Shown piece after piece: positions 24,473 through 36,705 of a stretch of 64,000 bases of DNA. Origin of the DNA: Fomitopsis serialis. Its lineage: Eukaryota > Basidiomycota > Agaricomycetes > Polyporales > Fomitopsidaceae. Below the pieces are notes generated by a model that did not search any database, was not told where the DNA came from, and was given only the letters and a program-made list of their open reading frames with translations. Numbering within the stretch: position 1 is the stretch's first letter; each line of letters starts with the position of its first letter. The DNA lies in contig NW_025954973.1 of NCBI RefSeq assembly GCF_022376445.1, positions 248,001-312,000 of the forward strand, in the 5' to 3' direction. A program made the translations under genes and the position numbers.

Positions 24473-25022
24473 ATGTCCAGCATCAACAGCTACCTGCGAC
24501 TCGACGCCGAGATACTGCTGTCGACAGCCACGGGAGCCGGATCGACTTCGTCCTCGGTGAGTGCCCCGTCGTTGTCGACCTCGGTATCCTACGCATCGTC
24601 GGCAATGTCCAGCATGGACGAGCACGGCTTACTCGGCCGGTCTGGCGAAGACCGCTTCCGTAGCCTGACAGACCTCAAGTGAGGCGAGTTCGAGGCCATG
24701 GGTTTCGCGATGGCGGATGGCGAGAAGCTGCCGTTCGACCTGACGGAAGGCGCCCGGGCGGTGAGTGCTCCTGAGATGCACCACAGATTAGCAATTCATA
24801 GATGGTGGGCTCTTCGTAGCCTATAGGCACGCGCCACGAAACGAGCCACCATCTTGACCTGGCAGGACTTCTCGTCGGGCTTCTCGCGGACAGATGCACC
24901 TCTCAACGCCACGCTCCAGTTCAGTACGCCCGTCACAAACACGGTTAACTCCTGGCCCGCGCACTCGGGCGTGTCCGGTGATTCACAACACTGTCAACGC
25001 AGACCGGGCACTAGTGCAGCCA
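24473..25022 (+). pseudogene. Decayed fragment of a conserved basidiomycete gene
   Basis: One frame reads MSSINSYLRLDAEILLSTAT, a Ser-rich stretch, then DEHGL and DRFRSLTDLK. A TGA stop at 24,680-24,682 interrupts it, and the same frame goes on as GEFEAMGFAMADGEKLPFDL up to a GTGAGT donor at 24,759. After an intron it continues as ATKRATILTWQDFSSGFSRT and DAPLNATLQFSTPV. Continuity of composition on both sides of the stop argues for decay (for example TGG to TGA) rather than chance. I recall the DFSS-GF-RTDAPL block from basidiomycete proteins but cannot name the family. Promoter, N-terminus and most of the C-terminus are missing. Confidence 0.5.
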
Positions 25023-25876
25023 TGTAAGTACCATGGCCTCGCCGCACGTGTCAACCGTAAGTCCATCTACCAGCCAACGACCTGCATTTTGAAGCGAAGG
25101 TGTGCGCGAGATACATACCGATGTTTGCCCTGGCGCGTTCGACGTGGTCCAGGCGGCCATCTGTCTGGCGACTCGCTCGTCTTCCCCCTGTAATTTTTGA
25201 ACCGTGTATCACAATATAATAATCGGGAACCTTTGTATCATAGAATCTCGTTGACACTCTGACGAGTCTGAGGGGTCTGTGTCAGCCTGCTAGATGCTCA
25301 GATACTGGAGAGAGACGGAGTGGATGCTCGGGTTGCATCAGTATGCCCCGTGGTTCTGCTCCTTATAGTAGGTGTTGTTTACGCCGATGACGAGCGTGTA
25401 CTAGAGCGTGTATTAATATCCCTCACGGACGAACACGCATGCACGCGCAAGTGCGCATCCGTCGTGACTTCCTGGAGCCCGGGTTGTGACTGATAGTGAA
25501 CCTTCGAACTTGAGCAAGACGTTCAGGTGTATTCAAGGGTGCAATGATACGGCGGGCGTACTGGTATGTAGGGTGGGGTTACTATCTGTGAGCTCGGCGA
25601 GCGTATGCGACTGATTTGTCTTTCAGTGGGCGATTCCGGTGAAGTCGCTCAGCTACTCTTGGCAGCTCATGGCACATGGCCCACTCGTGGCGACCTCGAG
25701 ACTCGAAGAGCGCCTGTATGGGTAGGATTCTCGACCCAAGCTCGGGCACAGTCACAGTGGGTGCCACCGCCACCACAGCGGCGTGAGTCGGTTTGCCTTT
25801 GTACGTGCAAAGTAAATCCTCACGCCCTGTCCCGTCATTTAGCCTTGACGACCTCTTTTCGTGCATATCGCCACTC

Positions 25877-27202
25877 ATGAGCGAACATACTAGCCCTCAG
25901 GCCATTGACTTTATTATCAAGGATTCCCAGTTACCGGCCTACCCGCTAGAACGCGATGTGCGTGAACCCATGGACAATACGACTACTGCCACTCATTTAC
26001 CGGTCTGTAGGATGATGTACTTCGATCCGGGTATCATATTCTTCGCCACAGGCATCTGCGAATGTCTTCGACTTTGAGGTGTGTGTCGTCTACTGAGTCC
26101 TGCACTTCGCGAGGGCTTAATTTGCTCCCTTCCCCTCTTTGGTACGCAGTGCGACCAAGCATGATACAGGGAGCACCCACGTACTTCCGACTACAAAGAG
26201 AGTCGATGGACAAAGTGTCTGGGTGGGTCCTCTTAATGCGACTGCTTTTTCGGTGCGGTGCTCACCGTCTATCAACTTAGCGTATGCCACTTCCGCAGAT
26301 CGGCAGTCCTGTCAATCAGCCGGGTGCATCTACGACTTCTGGTCAGCTACCTGCGGTTTCCTTCCTTCATTCAAGCATCCCGCTAGGTAGGTTGAGACAG
26401 AACATGTGTCAAATAAGCGACCCAAATGTCTCACTCCCGACTTAGCGCCTGCCAGTGCTGTGCATATCGGAGAATATCGCGCAGATAACGCTGCGAAGAC
26501 CACCGGAGAAACGAATTTCATAGGCGTCGACAACCAGGGTGTACCAGTGCGCACCCATCGCCCCCTCCTTCAGCGCGTCGTAGGCTCCAATGGGCTACGC
26601 ATCGAGGTTGAGCACACTGTTATTCAGTCAGGCGCTACCCCGAGAGGGTTCAATCCCGCAGGTATTCAATCCTCCTCGCTATCGGCAGGGTTGTGCGGTG
26701 GTCCACCCATAGAAAGAGTGGCATCACCAAGTGCACTGCGAACGAGCGCACTACCAGCATCCCCGCAGCCTCCCTCCATACAACCACCTCTTCAAACTGT
26801 GGTGTGAGTGCGAATCTTGTATTGGGCTAGTTGTCCATTGATCTCTCCTACCGCAGCGGACGTCTCCATGAACATGCGATCAGGTCACGTCCGGAGAAAG
26901 TCCGTTGGTATCCTGCGTCGGGGCCTCGCTTAGTCGATGTACCTGTGGCCCCTGCTATCGCATCAGTTGGTGATTTATTCATCAACTATTTTGGCGATGG
27001 GCAGATCCAGGTTTGGCTCCGTAGGGATCCTCCTAGCTGGACGAAGGTCAATGATAGCCATCCGCACCCGACGATAGAGGGTTATGTACTCCGGATCCTC
27101 GACAATGGCGAACCTCGATGGGTTACAAAGGAGACGTATCGCACGTATCTTGGTCGCGACAAGAAACAGGAACGCGCTCAAGATCACTCAGAACAAAAGT
27201 GA
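25877..27202 (+). CDS. Agaricomycete hypothetical protein, last two exons firm
   Basis: The 3' half is well supported. An open exon ending at 26,803 joins through a 53 nt intron to 26,857-27,202, which reads GDLFINYFGDGQIQVWL, WTKVNDSHPHPTIEGYVL and GEPRWVTKETYRTYLGR. Short proteins with this GD-F-h-W...HP...WVT pattern are common unnamed Agaricomycete products. The upstream exon is Pro/Ser-rich. The start at MSEHTSPQAIDF (25,877) and exon joins between 25,877 and 26,400 are guesses. Confidence 0.5.
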
Positions 27203-27478
27203 TCTGAACGCGTGCATGTACGCACGATGAAGTATTGGCCTTCTCGCAGTCATGTTTGCACAGTAGTAGTCCTTGTCCGAGTCGTCTAGGGTCTGAACCG
27301 TCAGGATGTTTACATTTTCACGGGGACACTCAATGTTTTCTTCGCATCGAGAGCACGTAGCGAACATCAACGGGAGTCGAACGGAACATTGTGTATGATT
27401 CGTGAATACAAGTACATTGTAATGGGCATTCTAAACTGTATCAACCTGACGCACGGTGAACTGATAGTATAGTAGCAA

Positions 27479-28605
27479 TCAAGGCTTGCGTGCAGTGGTG
27501 AGCATCGATGCCAGCTCTGTCAATGACGACGAAACACGCACCTGCTGCGTGGTCTCTGGCTCGGTGACGCAGTGAACCAGTTGACCATCGTCGCCCATGA
27601 CACATTGCTCAATGACACTGCTCAGACGTAGCAAAAAGCTATTGTGGAGAGTCGAGGTCACCATTTCGTATACTCGCTGTTGCAAGAGACAATCAGAATG
27701 AGTCGACGTGTCATGATCGTAATGAGAAACGCACCGCTGATGCTATGTCAATATACGCCTGTCCCTCCGCCATAAGTTTCAGCTCAGTCTCGTAATCAGG
27801 GACGGGGTGCATTTCCTAGCTTATCACAGTCAGCTCTGAAGTTTATGAAGTGCAGTTCACTTACATAGACCATACGGTATTTGCGCACGCACTCGATGTA
27901 ATAATCGCGGTCCCCTACGAAAGGGAATCTCTCCTTTTCCATCTGATCTGCAATAATCGACATACACTGTTGAAGGAGGTCGTGACTGAGCGTGTGGAGC
28001 ATCCGTCTGAATTATAGGGTACCTTTATCTGAACAGGAGTTTCTAACCTTCGAGTTGAAATGATACGCACCGTACTGAATCCGCCAGCTCTGGATAGAGA
28101 AGGGGTGTGTCATCCAAGAGACGCTTGATGAGAGCATACACTAGTTGCCCTTGATTCTGAACGTAACGGACCACGTCATTGAGCCACCGGGCGTGCTCCT
28201 TCGTGAAGAGCACCACCTTGGCGTCGTAAGGGACTGTGCCCGGTAACTCCCGCGTCACGAATCTGCGAACACTGTCGGCACAGTGCCATACACCACCAGC
28301 AACTACACACCTCCTGATGTAAGCCTTGACGTCTTCAAGGAAAAGGGTACCATTGGAGCTCGGTGTTCGCGACGACGACTGCGAGGAGCCCGGGTGGATG
28401 GCGGCCCACTCGGCGAGGTTTCTGTATGGCATGAAAGATGGTGCAGATGATAAATTGTTCTGAAGGGCCTTAGAAAACACTCCGCTCGATCCTAGATCGC
28501 CTGAGGTGATTTCTTGGTGTAATTGTACCAGTATCTGGCGACGAAAGCTATTCAGCGATGATTCGACAGAGTCCTGCTGCATGATGGTGACAGCGTCGTC
28601 CGGCA
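27479..28605 (-). CDS. Truncated dynamin-like protein: stalk and GED, no GTPase domain
   Basis: Minus-strand exons join to roughly 300 residues matching the C-terminal half of fungal dynamin-family proteins: a stalk segment RELPGTVPYDAKVVLF with a Trp-containing helix, then MEKERFPFVGDRDYYIECVR (compare the family's PFT-N-HY), PDYETELKLMAEGQAYIDIA (compare YE-EL-VMA...Y) and a GED-like last exon. Dynamins are membrane-remodelling GTPases. Here no G1-G4 motifs are found: the frame begins MPDDAVTIMQQDS, with a divergent gene starting immediately upstream. It is either a stranded fragment or a stalk-only protein. No internal stop is seen. It lies inside the putative transposon. Confidence 0.55.
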
Positions 28606-28619
28606 TTGCAAGGGGATGA

Positions 28620-29523
28620 GTGCCACTTACCAAGGTGGATCGTGCTCATATGCTTTCTGCGCTCCTGAACTGGCATGCATTAACCACCGCGACGCAAGAT
28701 CTCGACAAAGGGCCAACCAGCGCGATCATTTTGATTCCCGCTCAACTCGCGGATGCGTTTATCGACATTGTATACTCTGAGACTAATCGAGCTGGCGTTC
28801 ACGCAAAGAATCCGGCCGTCGAGCGTGAAGGAAGATTGATTGACCAATGTCGAGGAAAGTGTCGACTCGGAGGAACTGGGAGGTCGCTTAAGCGCCGCGT
28901 TAGCTGCCATATTTGGTCAGAACACGTTACTCAAGTACTCAACGCCGGAACATGGGTTCGCGTTCTCAGCACCTTCACCCAGCCGTCCACCAGCTGCTTC
29001 CTTGGGTATACTCATATCTGCACACCGAACGTGAGTCAAAGTCAAGCCCTCATCCATAGATTCTTACTCCTGCCTACGGACCGTTCTGAAAAGCTACACT
29101 CCCGAGTCATGACTACACCCGACGCGAAGCTTTATCAGTACGACGGGACCTGCGCCTTCGAGCCGGAACAGGCTAAAGCCAAGCTTGTCGAAGGAGGGCT
29201 GCTTATGGACAAATACATAGCACAGGTGAAGGCGGATATGGGGGCAGTAGTACGTTCGGACAGGATCTTGCCGGAGGCGAGGTACCTGCGCTCCAGGTTA
29301 TAGACAAGGATAGCGTCAAGAGTAAGTCCTTTGCTGCCAAAACATCTGGTCAGGCCACTGACTGTTGTTGATAGAACTGAGCCGTCCCGAGCTAGAAAGC
29401 CTTGCGATTTCTCTTCAGAAGACCAATGCTGCGCAGGCTCGGGATCTCGATTTCGCATTCCGAGTCTTTTTCCAACTCCTGTATGAGACTCGCCACACCA
29501 CTACCGGCAAGAGTGACATCTGA
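28620..29523 (+). CDS. Hypothetical protein, exon structure uncertain
   Basis: Pieces of one plausible gene: VDSEELGGRLSAALAAIFGQ followed by an exon end at a GTGAGT near 29,031, then TTPDAKLYQYDGTCAFEPEQ with AKAKLVEGGLLMDKYIAQVK, then a last exon SRPELESLAISLQKTNAAQ ending at 29,523. The last part is helical. The start is not resolved. It is head-to-head with the dynamin-like fragment, with almost no spacer, so they would share a promoter if both are real. Family not recognised. Confidence 0.38.
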
Positions 29524-30160
29524 TGCAGCGAGATTCTTGTATGCTTGTTGTTCTGTCATTGTTTCGTAGAATCTCGCTCTCCGTACTCGCTGTTCCGCTA
29601 CTTGCTATCCTCATTCCGCTATGATCGAACACTGAATTAGAAGACTGAAACCTTGTTCAGCACTGCCAGAGACCACCGACCCCTTGAGCATGAACCCAAG
29701 AAAACAACGGCTTAGGTGTCTTCGTATGGCCAAGGTTATCCGCATGTAAAGAGTCATTGATCTCTCGCTCGTCGAGCGGTTCGTTAATCCCTCAAAATCG
29801 AGCCAGCAGGTAAGATGTGATATTGCTGTAATTGGTGTCGCGCCCGTTGCTGAAAACTATCCACGATGAGGTATTCCATATTACTTCAAGACTCATTCAT
29901 GGAACTCGGCACTCCCGATCCACCCGCTTTTCTGGCTTGCTCTGACAGTGACAAAGCGGCTGGGGAGGAAGCCGAATAATGCAATGTCGGTTCAATCTAG
30001 GTGAAACCCACACGTGGCAAAGCCTTTTATGTCGCCGATTTGGACATGTCGCCGCCTTTATGTTGATGGCCTGCAAAGACACATCGGTCTCGCCTTCGTG
30101 CCTTGATGTTCTCCTGCCTTTGGGTACGCTCTACGCTGCTTAGCACAAACACTGTAACTG
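29524..30160. other. Intergenic, no gene seen
   Basis: No coherent coding frame. It presumably contains the promoter of the RING/SIM gene. Confidence 0.5.
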
Positions 30161-31692
30161 ATGCCCTCCAACTCTGTGAACGTCTCGCGAGGTGGGCGTA
30201 CACTGCTGGGACAGTCCAGTCAACGTGAAGCGACCACTTCAGGGCTCTCCTCTCGACGCAAGCCGACGCTCTCAAGCCACTCTGCTCGGGGAGAAATAGT
30301 TGCTGTAGATGCTGGCGAGGATGCTGTGTCTGCTATGATGGTATCAGGACGGAAGAGAAAAAAGACAAGGACACCGACAAGGGCTCCTGTGGAACCAGAC
30401 GGTGTCATTGAAATCTCGTCGGACGAGGAGGATCGGACGAGGATTCTTACAGTGCGTTCCAACGGCCACAAACAATCACATGAACTACAGACGTCGGTGT
30501 CTGCGTCTACGGCGACGACCAACATTCGCGAAGTCATCGAAGCAGCCTTTGACGCTAACGCCACTTTGCGCGAAGACCTCGAGCATAGAACTAGGCATCT
30601 AGAACAAGAGCTTAGAATCGCATTAGAGAAGGCGGCCAACTTGCAGAAACAGGCGGACGCCGCATGCGAGAGCAAGGCGGATGTGCAGAAAGAACATGAG
30701 GCGCTATGCGACACTCTCGCAGCACTGCAACAGGAACTTGAGGTCGCGTACGCAGCGCATGATCAGACGCGTCAAGAGGCACAGACCACATTAGACAAGA
30801 ATGTTCGACTAGAGCAAGAAATTCAGAGGACTCGTGACGTACGTTCTATCATTGAATATACACCTTCATGCACATTGCACTCATTTTGTTTGCATAGCTT
30901 TTTAATACGCAGCGCGCTCAGCTTGTCAAATTCGAAGAAGAGAGTACGAGCATGGCGGTACGTGTATTTCCATTATACTTGCCCCAGATCCTGCTTCTGA
31001 CCGCTCGTGTACAGATGGTTCGCGTCGTTTCTCTCCTTACGCGGTCGATTATGTGACTGAGTCGACCCAGGTGCTTGCGCAGGTGAACGCCCAACTCGAG
31101 GAGCTGAAGACCGGGAATTCGAGAGCGCAGGTAACGTTCACTGCGCCGTCGATAATGCCTCACCTCCTAATCCATTTGCTAGGACTTCTTCTCGCGCATG
31201 GAGCAGAACGTTGATTGCACGATTTGCGCATACGTGCTGTATAACCCATGCGTGTAGGTGATCGTTAGGTGAACAAGTAATGCTGTTTCATTGACGTGCC
31301 CCAGGTTGCCCTGCGGTCATACGTTTTGCCAAACCTGCTTGGAGGAGTACTTCGACGGAATATTCGCGGAACATGTCGTGGCGAACCCCGCGCTCGACGT
31401 CCCCGATGTGCTCCCTTACCATCAAGCATTACGACAGGTAAACCTCGACGAAGCGATGCGTCAGCAGATACGCCTCGAGCTCGCCAACGTCCAAGCTGCC
31501 CATCCACGCCCTGCTTACATCTGTCCAATGTGTCGCACTCCAGTGACATCGACACCAGCGCAAAACTTCGCATTGAGAGATATCTCGGAACTCGTAGGCC
31601 ATATTCGCGGTGAACGCAATCCGCGGCAGGCTGACAATGGCGTTCGGCGGAATGACGGGTTGTTGGATCGATTTTTCGGTGTACTTCAATAG
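30161..31692 (+). CDS. Coiled-coil RING protein with SUMO-interacting motif (STUbL-like)
   Basis: Exons 30161-30838, 30915-30959, 31071-31130, 31183-31253 and 31305-31692 join in frame to about 413 aa. The N-terminal 90 residues are basic and disordered and end in GVIEISSDEEDRTR, a hydrophobic V-I-E-I followed by Ser/Asp/Glu, the classical SUMO-interacting motif. Residues about 115-260 are a long coiled coil. The C-terminal C3HC4 RING reads CTIC, CGHTFCQTC, then after about 65 residues CPMC. A SIM plus a C-terminal RING is the layout of SUMO-targeted ubiquitin ligases (Slx8/Rfp, RNF4), so a role with sumoylated proteins is possible but inferred. The 111 nt second intron may hide a small exon. 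It sits next to the transposase gene. Confidence 0.7.
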
Positions 31693-31914
31693 TAATTGTC
31701 TCGCCGCTATACGTCTCACCGCTCATTACCCACCGTCCACGTCATTGTCTCTACATTTGCGTACTTGATTCGATATACAGGGAGAAAGAATGCGCTATCA
31801 TATGCAATGATATAATACTCTCGTGACCGGTAACTGCATTGCGTCAGTGATCGTGAGTGTCTCTGACAAGAACTGAAGCATCTCGCGACTCGTCATTAGT
31901 CTCTGATCCCTAGA

Positions 31915-31998
31915 TACACGAGCCACGACACACGACACACGACACTCGACACTTGTCACTCGACCCACGACACTCGGCATTCGACATTCGGCCTCTGA
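31915..31998. repeat. Short imperfect tandem repeat (ACGACAC/ACTCGAC)
   Basis: About 80 bp of 7-8 bp units related to CGACACA and CGACACT, between the RING/SIM gene and the transposase gene. Confidence 0.8.
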
Positions 31999-32144
31999 CC
32001 TCGTCTTGCCTGCCGTCGCCGCGCTACTGTCCTTATTTGAAATCGCGGGCCCGGTTGGGATTGCTAGGAGCTTTCAGCGACCGCTGTGCGTACCACATCA
32101 CTGCTGGGGCATCATCGCCGACTCACTCACAATGACAGTACATA

Positions 32145-35100
32145 ATGGATGGCTCAGGATCACACAGGCGCACGTCTGCAGTTATCGGCAACGAGACACG
32201 ATACCTTTGTACGTGTATCGTGCATGGGTGTCGAAACGACATATCACAAAATCCATACAACGATACACGCGTTACGGGTAACTGGCTCAGACATAGCGCA
32301 TTGGCAAGCCACCTTCGAGCGGATCGCATCGCTGCGCTACTCGACCGGCGACTCGCCTCCGTGAGTTCTGTCGAAAATGCCATCCGATCTCTGGGCGAAG
32401 ACAGCACGCTAGTCGAGTCCGAAGCGGTCCATGACATTGGTGTTGACGTCCCACCAATGGGGGCGGATTACTCGGATCCTAGCCTCGTTGAAACCTCCCT
32501 TGACGACATGAGCAGTCTCTTGGACGTCATCACTCGTGCAGCGCTCGGATTTTCAGCATCGGCACCTCTTGTCTTCGTTGCTCCACCCGGTCCTAACTCC
32601 CCTCCATATCACCCCTCTAACGACATACCGGCGGCACCTAATGCTGGTCCTTTCAGACTGTCGCCGAGCTCTCCCAGAAACGAGGCATTACTGGCTCACG
32701 AAGCTAGCATGTACGCGCTTCTCCATCTCATCGAGCAATATGAACTACCGCAATACATGGTGTTCGAGGACCTTCGAATCAGGATCCGTCAGATTATTGT
32801 TGACGAGATCCAGAGGATCTCTGATGTCAAGGCCAGGGAGTGGAACTTCCAGCGGACGCATCCCGAGTCTGCGAGCGCGCATGCCTACAGTTACAAGGGG
32901 AAAGATCGTCGATATATCGACTGTGGTAAGTGTCTCCTGCACCTTGATACCCTCATTCTGAACACTGTCCCATAGCTCGGCACCATCGACACTCTCAACT
33001 AGGAGAGGACTCTGCGTTGGCCACTGCGTCCTTCCTAGTCCTTGTACTCAACCTCCTCTGCCGTGTTTCCAGGAAGAAGTGTGACTTCGTACTCGCAGCT
33101 CTCCGACTAATGCTCAGCCAGATACAGAGTCGACTAGGAGCCAATGCGATTGGATTAGGGCATCTTCCGTTGGACTTCCGCACTGTCCTCCATCATTTCG
33201 ATTTAGATCCTGATGTCGAGGCCTACGTGTGTTGCCCGACGTGCTTCTGCCTCTACAACGAGCATTCCTCCTCCATTCCTGATCTTTGCACATCCACAAC
33301 ATTCACATCATCGGCATCTCGACCGTGCGGAACCCCTTTATTCGAGACTCGCCTCCTGAAGGGGTCCAAGCACCTTATCGCTGTTCGCAAATATCTGCAT
33401 CAAGATTTCGCTTCTTGGCACGCTCGACTCCTCGCCCGCCCTGATATCGAGGCTGCACTCGACAGAGGTGCCGCGACTGCGAGATCAGCCAGCCGCAACG
33501 AAGATCGGGTCGTGCGAGACATTCTGGAGAGTCGTGCGGTTCAGGATTTTGTCGGTCCTGATGGCAGCCGCTTTGTGGATGCACCTCAAGAAGAGCTTCG
33601 GTTCATCTGGGGTCTCGGCTTCGACAGCTTCAGTCCCCATGGTATGAAGCCAGGTAGACCTTCTTCCGGGTCTTCAGCGCTGTATGCCGTCTTGCTAAGC
33701 CTGCCACCCGATCTACGCTTCCTGGAGGAGAATATGTTTCTCATTGGTATTATACCCGGCCCAAACAAGCCGTCGCTGGATCAAATCGACCATTTCACCA
33801 AGCTGATCGTCGACGATATGCTGAAGTTCTGGGAACCTGGTATCTATTTTTCCCAAACAGCATTGTATCCGACCGGCCGGTTCGCACTGGGGGCTCTCCT
33901 TCCCATGATATGCGACCTCAGTGCTGCTCGGCAGATGTCTGGCTTCGCGAGCCACAGCGCGACCTACTTCTGTTCAGTCTGTCATCTCAAACAGGACCAG
34001 ATCGAGCAGATCGACAAGCACCAATGGTCATATCGAAGCGTCGAGGAACATCGCAGGCAGGCTGAGGTATGGCGCAGCCTCGACAGCGACGCCGCGCGCA
34101 AGGCTCACATCAAACATGGATTTGCTCGTCACACGGAGTTCCTGCGATTGCCATACTGGGACTCTGTTCGGTTCACCGTCGTCGAAAGCATGCACGCGCA
34201 CTACCTCAACAATCTCAAGCACCATATCCGGGATACATGGGGTATGAGTGCAAAACACCAATCGGGGGACGGTGTACTGTGGTATGCCAGGAAGGTACCC
34301 GCATGCTCCCAGAAGACGAATGCGGTATCGTGGAACCGGATCTTGCAACATCTCGAGCGGGATACGGTGGACCAGTTGACCAAGCTGAAGTACGGTCAAC
34401 TATGGCATCTATGCTTGGACCGCGACTTAAGGCGCGCTGGGACAAAGCGCATGCTTGCGGAAAGACTGATACATTGGGTCAGTTGCCGCTTTTAACTCTG
34501 CCGTACTCATTTGACGTTCGTCTCATTACAGCGAGCCATGGGAGGAACAGTACAGTACGCAGATGAAAGTACTACCACTTCGCAACAAGAGACAGAGCAG
34601 CCCAGACAGCTGTACGTTCAAGCTAGATAAATGCCGCCTCGGAAATTGATGTATATCTTTGCAGACCCGGTGATAGTGCCAGTGTCTCATCCTTGCATTT
34701 AGACTCACCGCACCCTTTCCTCTACAACACCGAACGATTATCGCTGACTGAGGATAGCGTGAGCTCATCCGCTACTCCGACGTCTACGATAACACCCGAG
34801 GATCGCACGAGGAGCGCGTCTGCTACTCCGACGTCCAGAGGAGCTCCTGAGAGTCGTGGGATCACCGTCTCAGCGGACGACATAGAGAAGGGTGAAAGGG
34901 GCCTTCGCAAGGGCAACAAACATCCCAATGTGAATAGGAACGTTCTGGTCGAGATGTGCATGAAGCGAGGCATCCGTACTGACCTCTCAATGCAAGATAT
35001 GTGGAAACAATTGAAAGAATGGGTAGGGCGTCGACTGCATAGTACAAACGAGTTCTGTCTCACTGATTGTACTTTTTCAGAACGAAGACCAGTTAGAACA

Positions 35101-36589
35101 TGATGCCGACGAAGATCAAGATACCGAGCCTGAGGGTTCGTACGTACTCGGCCTAGATGTTCTTCAGGAAATCTGGAGCGATCAACAACGGACCTTGCTA
35201 CCGTCGTGTGTGGCACCCGCCCCTACTCGAGTCGGTTCTCAAAAACGGACGCTCAAGGCGGACGAATGGCGCTCTCTTGGAACAATACACTTGGTCATTT
35301 CCCTCGTGCGACTCTGGCGCTTCGGTGATGAGAGACAACAAGCCATGCTGGATAACTTCATTCACCTAGTTTCAGCTATTGCTGTCGCAGGCCTGCACTC
35401 GACATCTCATGATCACATCATAGCCTACGACCACCACTACCAGACGTACCTCCAAGGATTCCTTGACTTGTATAAAGAGGTCCCTCTCACGCCGAGTAAC
35501 CACATGGCTCAGCACTTCGCAGACAAGTTTCTAGCCATGTTTGGGCCCTCTCATTCGATCCGTGCTTGGGCGATGGAACGGGTCAACAACACACTGCATA
35601 ACTTCGCAAAGAACGGGAAGTGGGGTATGTGCCAAGTGAAATTGTCACTGAGGGAAACGTACTCATGTGCATCTTCAGGCGAATTGGAAATGACGATGAT
35701 GTTCCAGTATTGCCGCGCGGCGAACATTCGCGCCTTGCTTGGTAGTGACGGTCTCGCGGATGAGCTTGCAGAGCTTCGGCCGGCCTTCGATGAAGCCTTC
35801 AAATGGGACTTCCGCGGCACACGCATGAACGCCATCATGGGCTTTGGAGACGCCGCAAGAATGCGGGTTAGAGAATTCCGTGGAGATATGCGCCTCCTTG
35901 CCAGCGAGCGCCAGCTAGTGGTGTCTTACCTCGGAACACCTGATCTTCGTGGTGCGTAACTAACAATCGACTGGACAAGATATCTGAATGTATCTATCTA
36001 GGCCTTGTATGCTGTTCGTTGTTGCGAATGAATGCTTTCAGCTGTCGCCCGTTTACTGTGAGCGACAAGGACGCTAACATTATCATCCGTCGATCTGGGC
36101 TGGCCACGGCAGCAGATCTAGCTGATGCAACGGGACCGGAACTGGAGGACACCGATCTAGCACCAGCACAAATAGTTCGAATCCTTTGGCGAAAGACTAC
36201 GACCCCTAGCGTTCGCGGCGATATTCCTGTCGTCTTCCTGATTGTTCGCCGGCACAAGTTACTGGACTCTGACGCACAAATCAACGATCCATACCGTGGT
36301 CTGGGCTTCGCCATCGCCGGACGCCTCTTCCAAGGGCTATACGAGAATTTTGAACTCATTCGCGCAAAGTCTGTGGTCTGTCCGTTCGCACGAACCGAGT
36401 TCACAAGCTCGGACCCTTCATTGTCGAAGGACAATGCACCTACTGTTCACGTGCTACCACTCGTCAGGGCGAGTGCATCTTATTATCTATATATTCATAA
36501 CCGAAACTCATCTCCTCATGTACCAGGACCTACACTGGGAACCAACAGATGCCCCTGTAGAGGAGGAAGACGAACTGTCTGAAGTTTGA
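32145..36589 (+). CDS. CACTA/En-Spm transposase (Tnp2, Transposase_21 type)
   Basis: Eight exons (32145-32925, 32976-34477, 34532-34611, 34665-35022, 35081-35624, 35679-35951, 36002-36462, 36527-36589) join without stop or frameshift to about 1,350 aa. A short zinc-binding segment (CTCIVHGC with a following His) lies at the N-terminus. The core has CCPTCFCLY, FDSFSPHG, GIIPGPNKPSLDQIDHF, ICDLSAARQMSGFASHSATY, FCSVCHL and LPYWDSVRFTVVESMHAHYL, all hallmarks of the basidiomycete Tnp2 family with an RNase H-like DDE fold. The C-terminal part has the usual EVPLTPSNHMAQHF block and an acidic tail. It should bind the element's ends and cut and rejoin them. The intact frame suggests an autonomous copy. 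Its stop is 136 bp from the outer base of the right terminal repeat. Confidence 0.88.
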
Positions 36590-36705
36590 TAAGTTTGACT
36601 GGCCGACTGACGCATGCGGCAGCGCGAAAGTTCCATACATGTATACCTATCAAACAATTCACAATATGCTGCTGGGCCCGAGACGCTACACAAAGTGGCT
36701 AAGAT

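Noticed and set aside
36463..36526. GC-AG intron in the transposase gene starting at 36,469
   Set aside because: A normal GT donor at 36,463 gives the same downstream frame, so no unusual splice site is needed.
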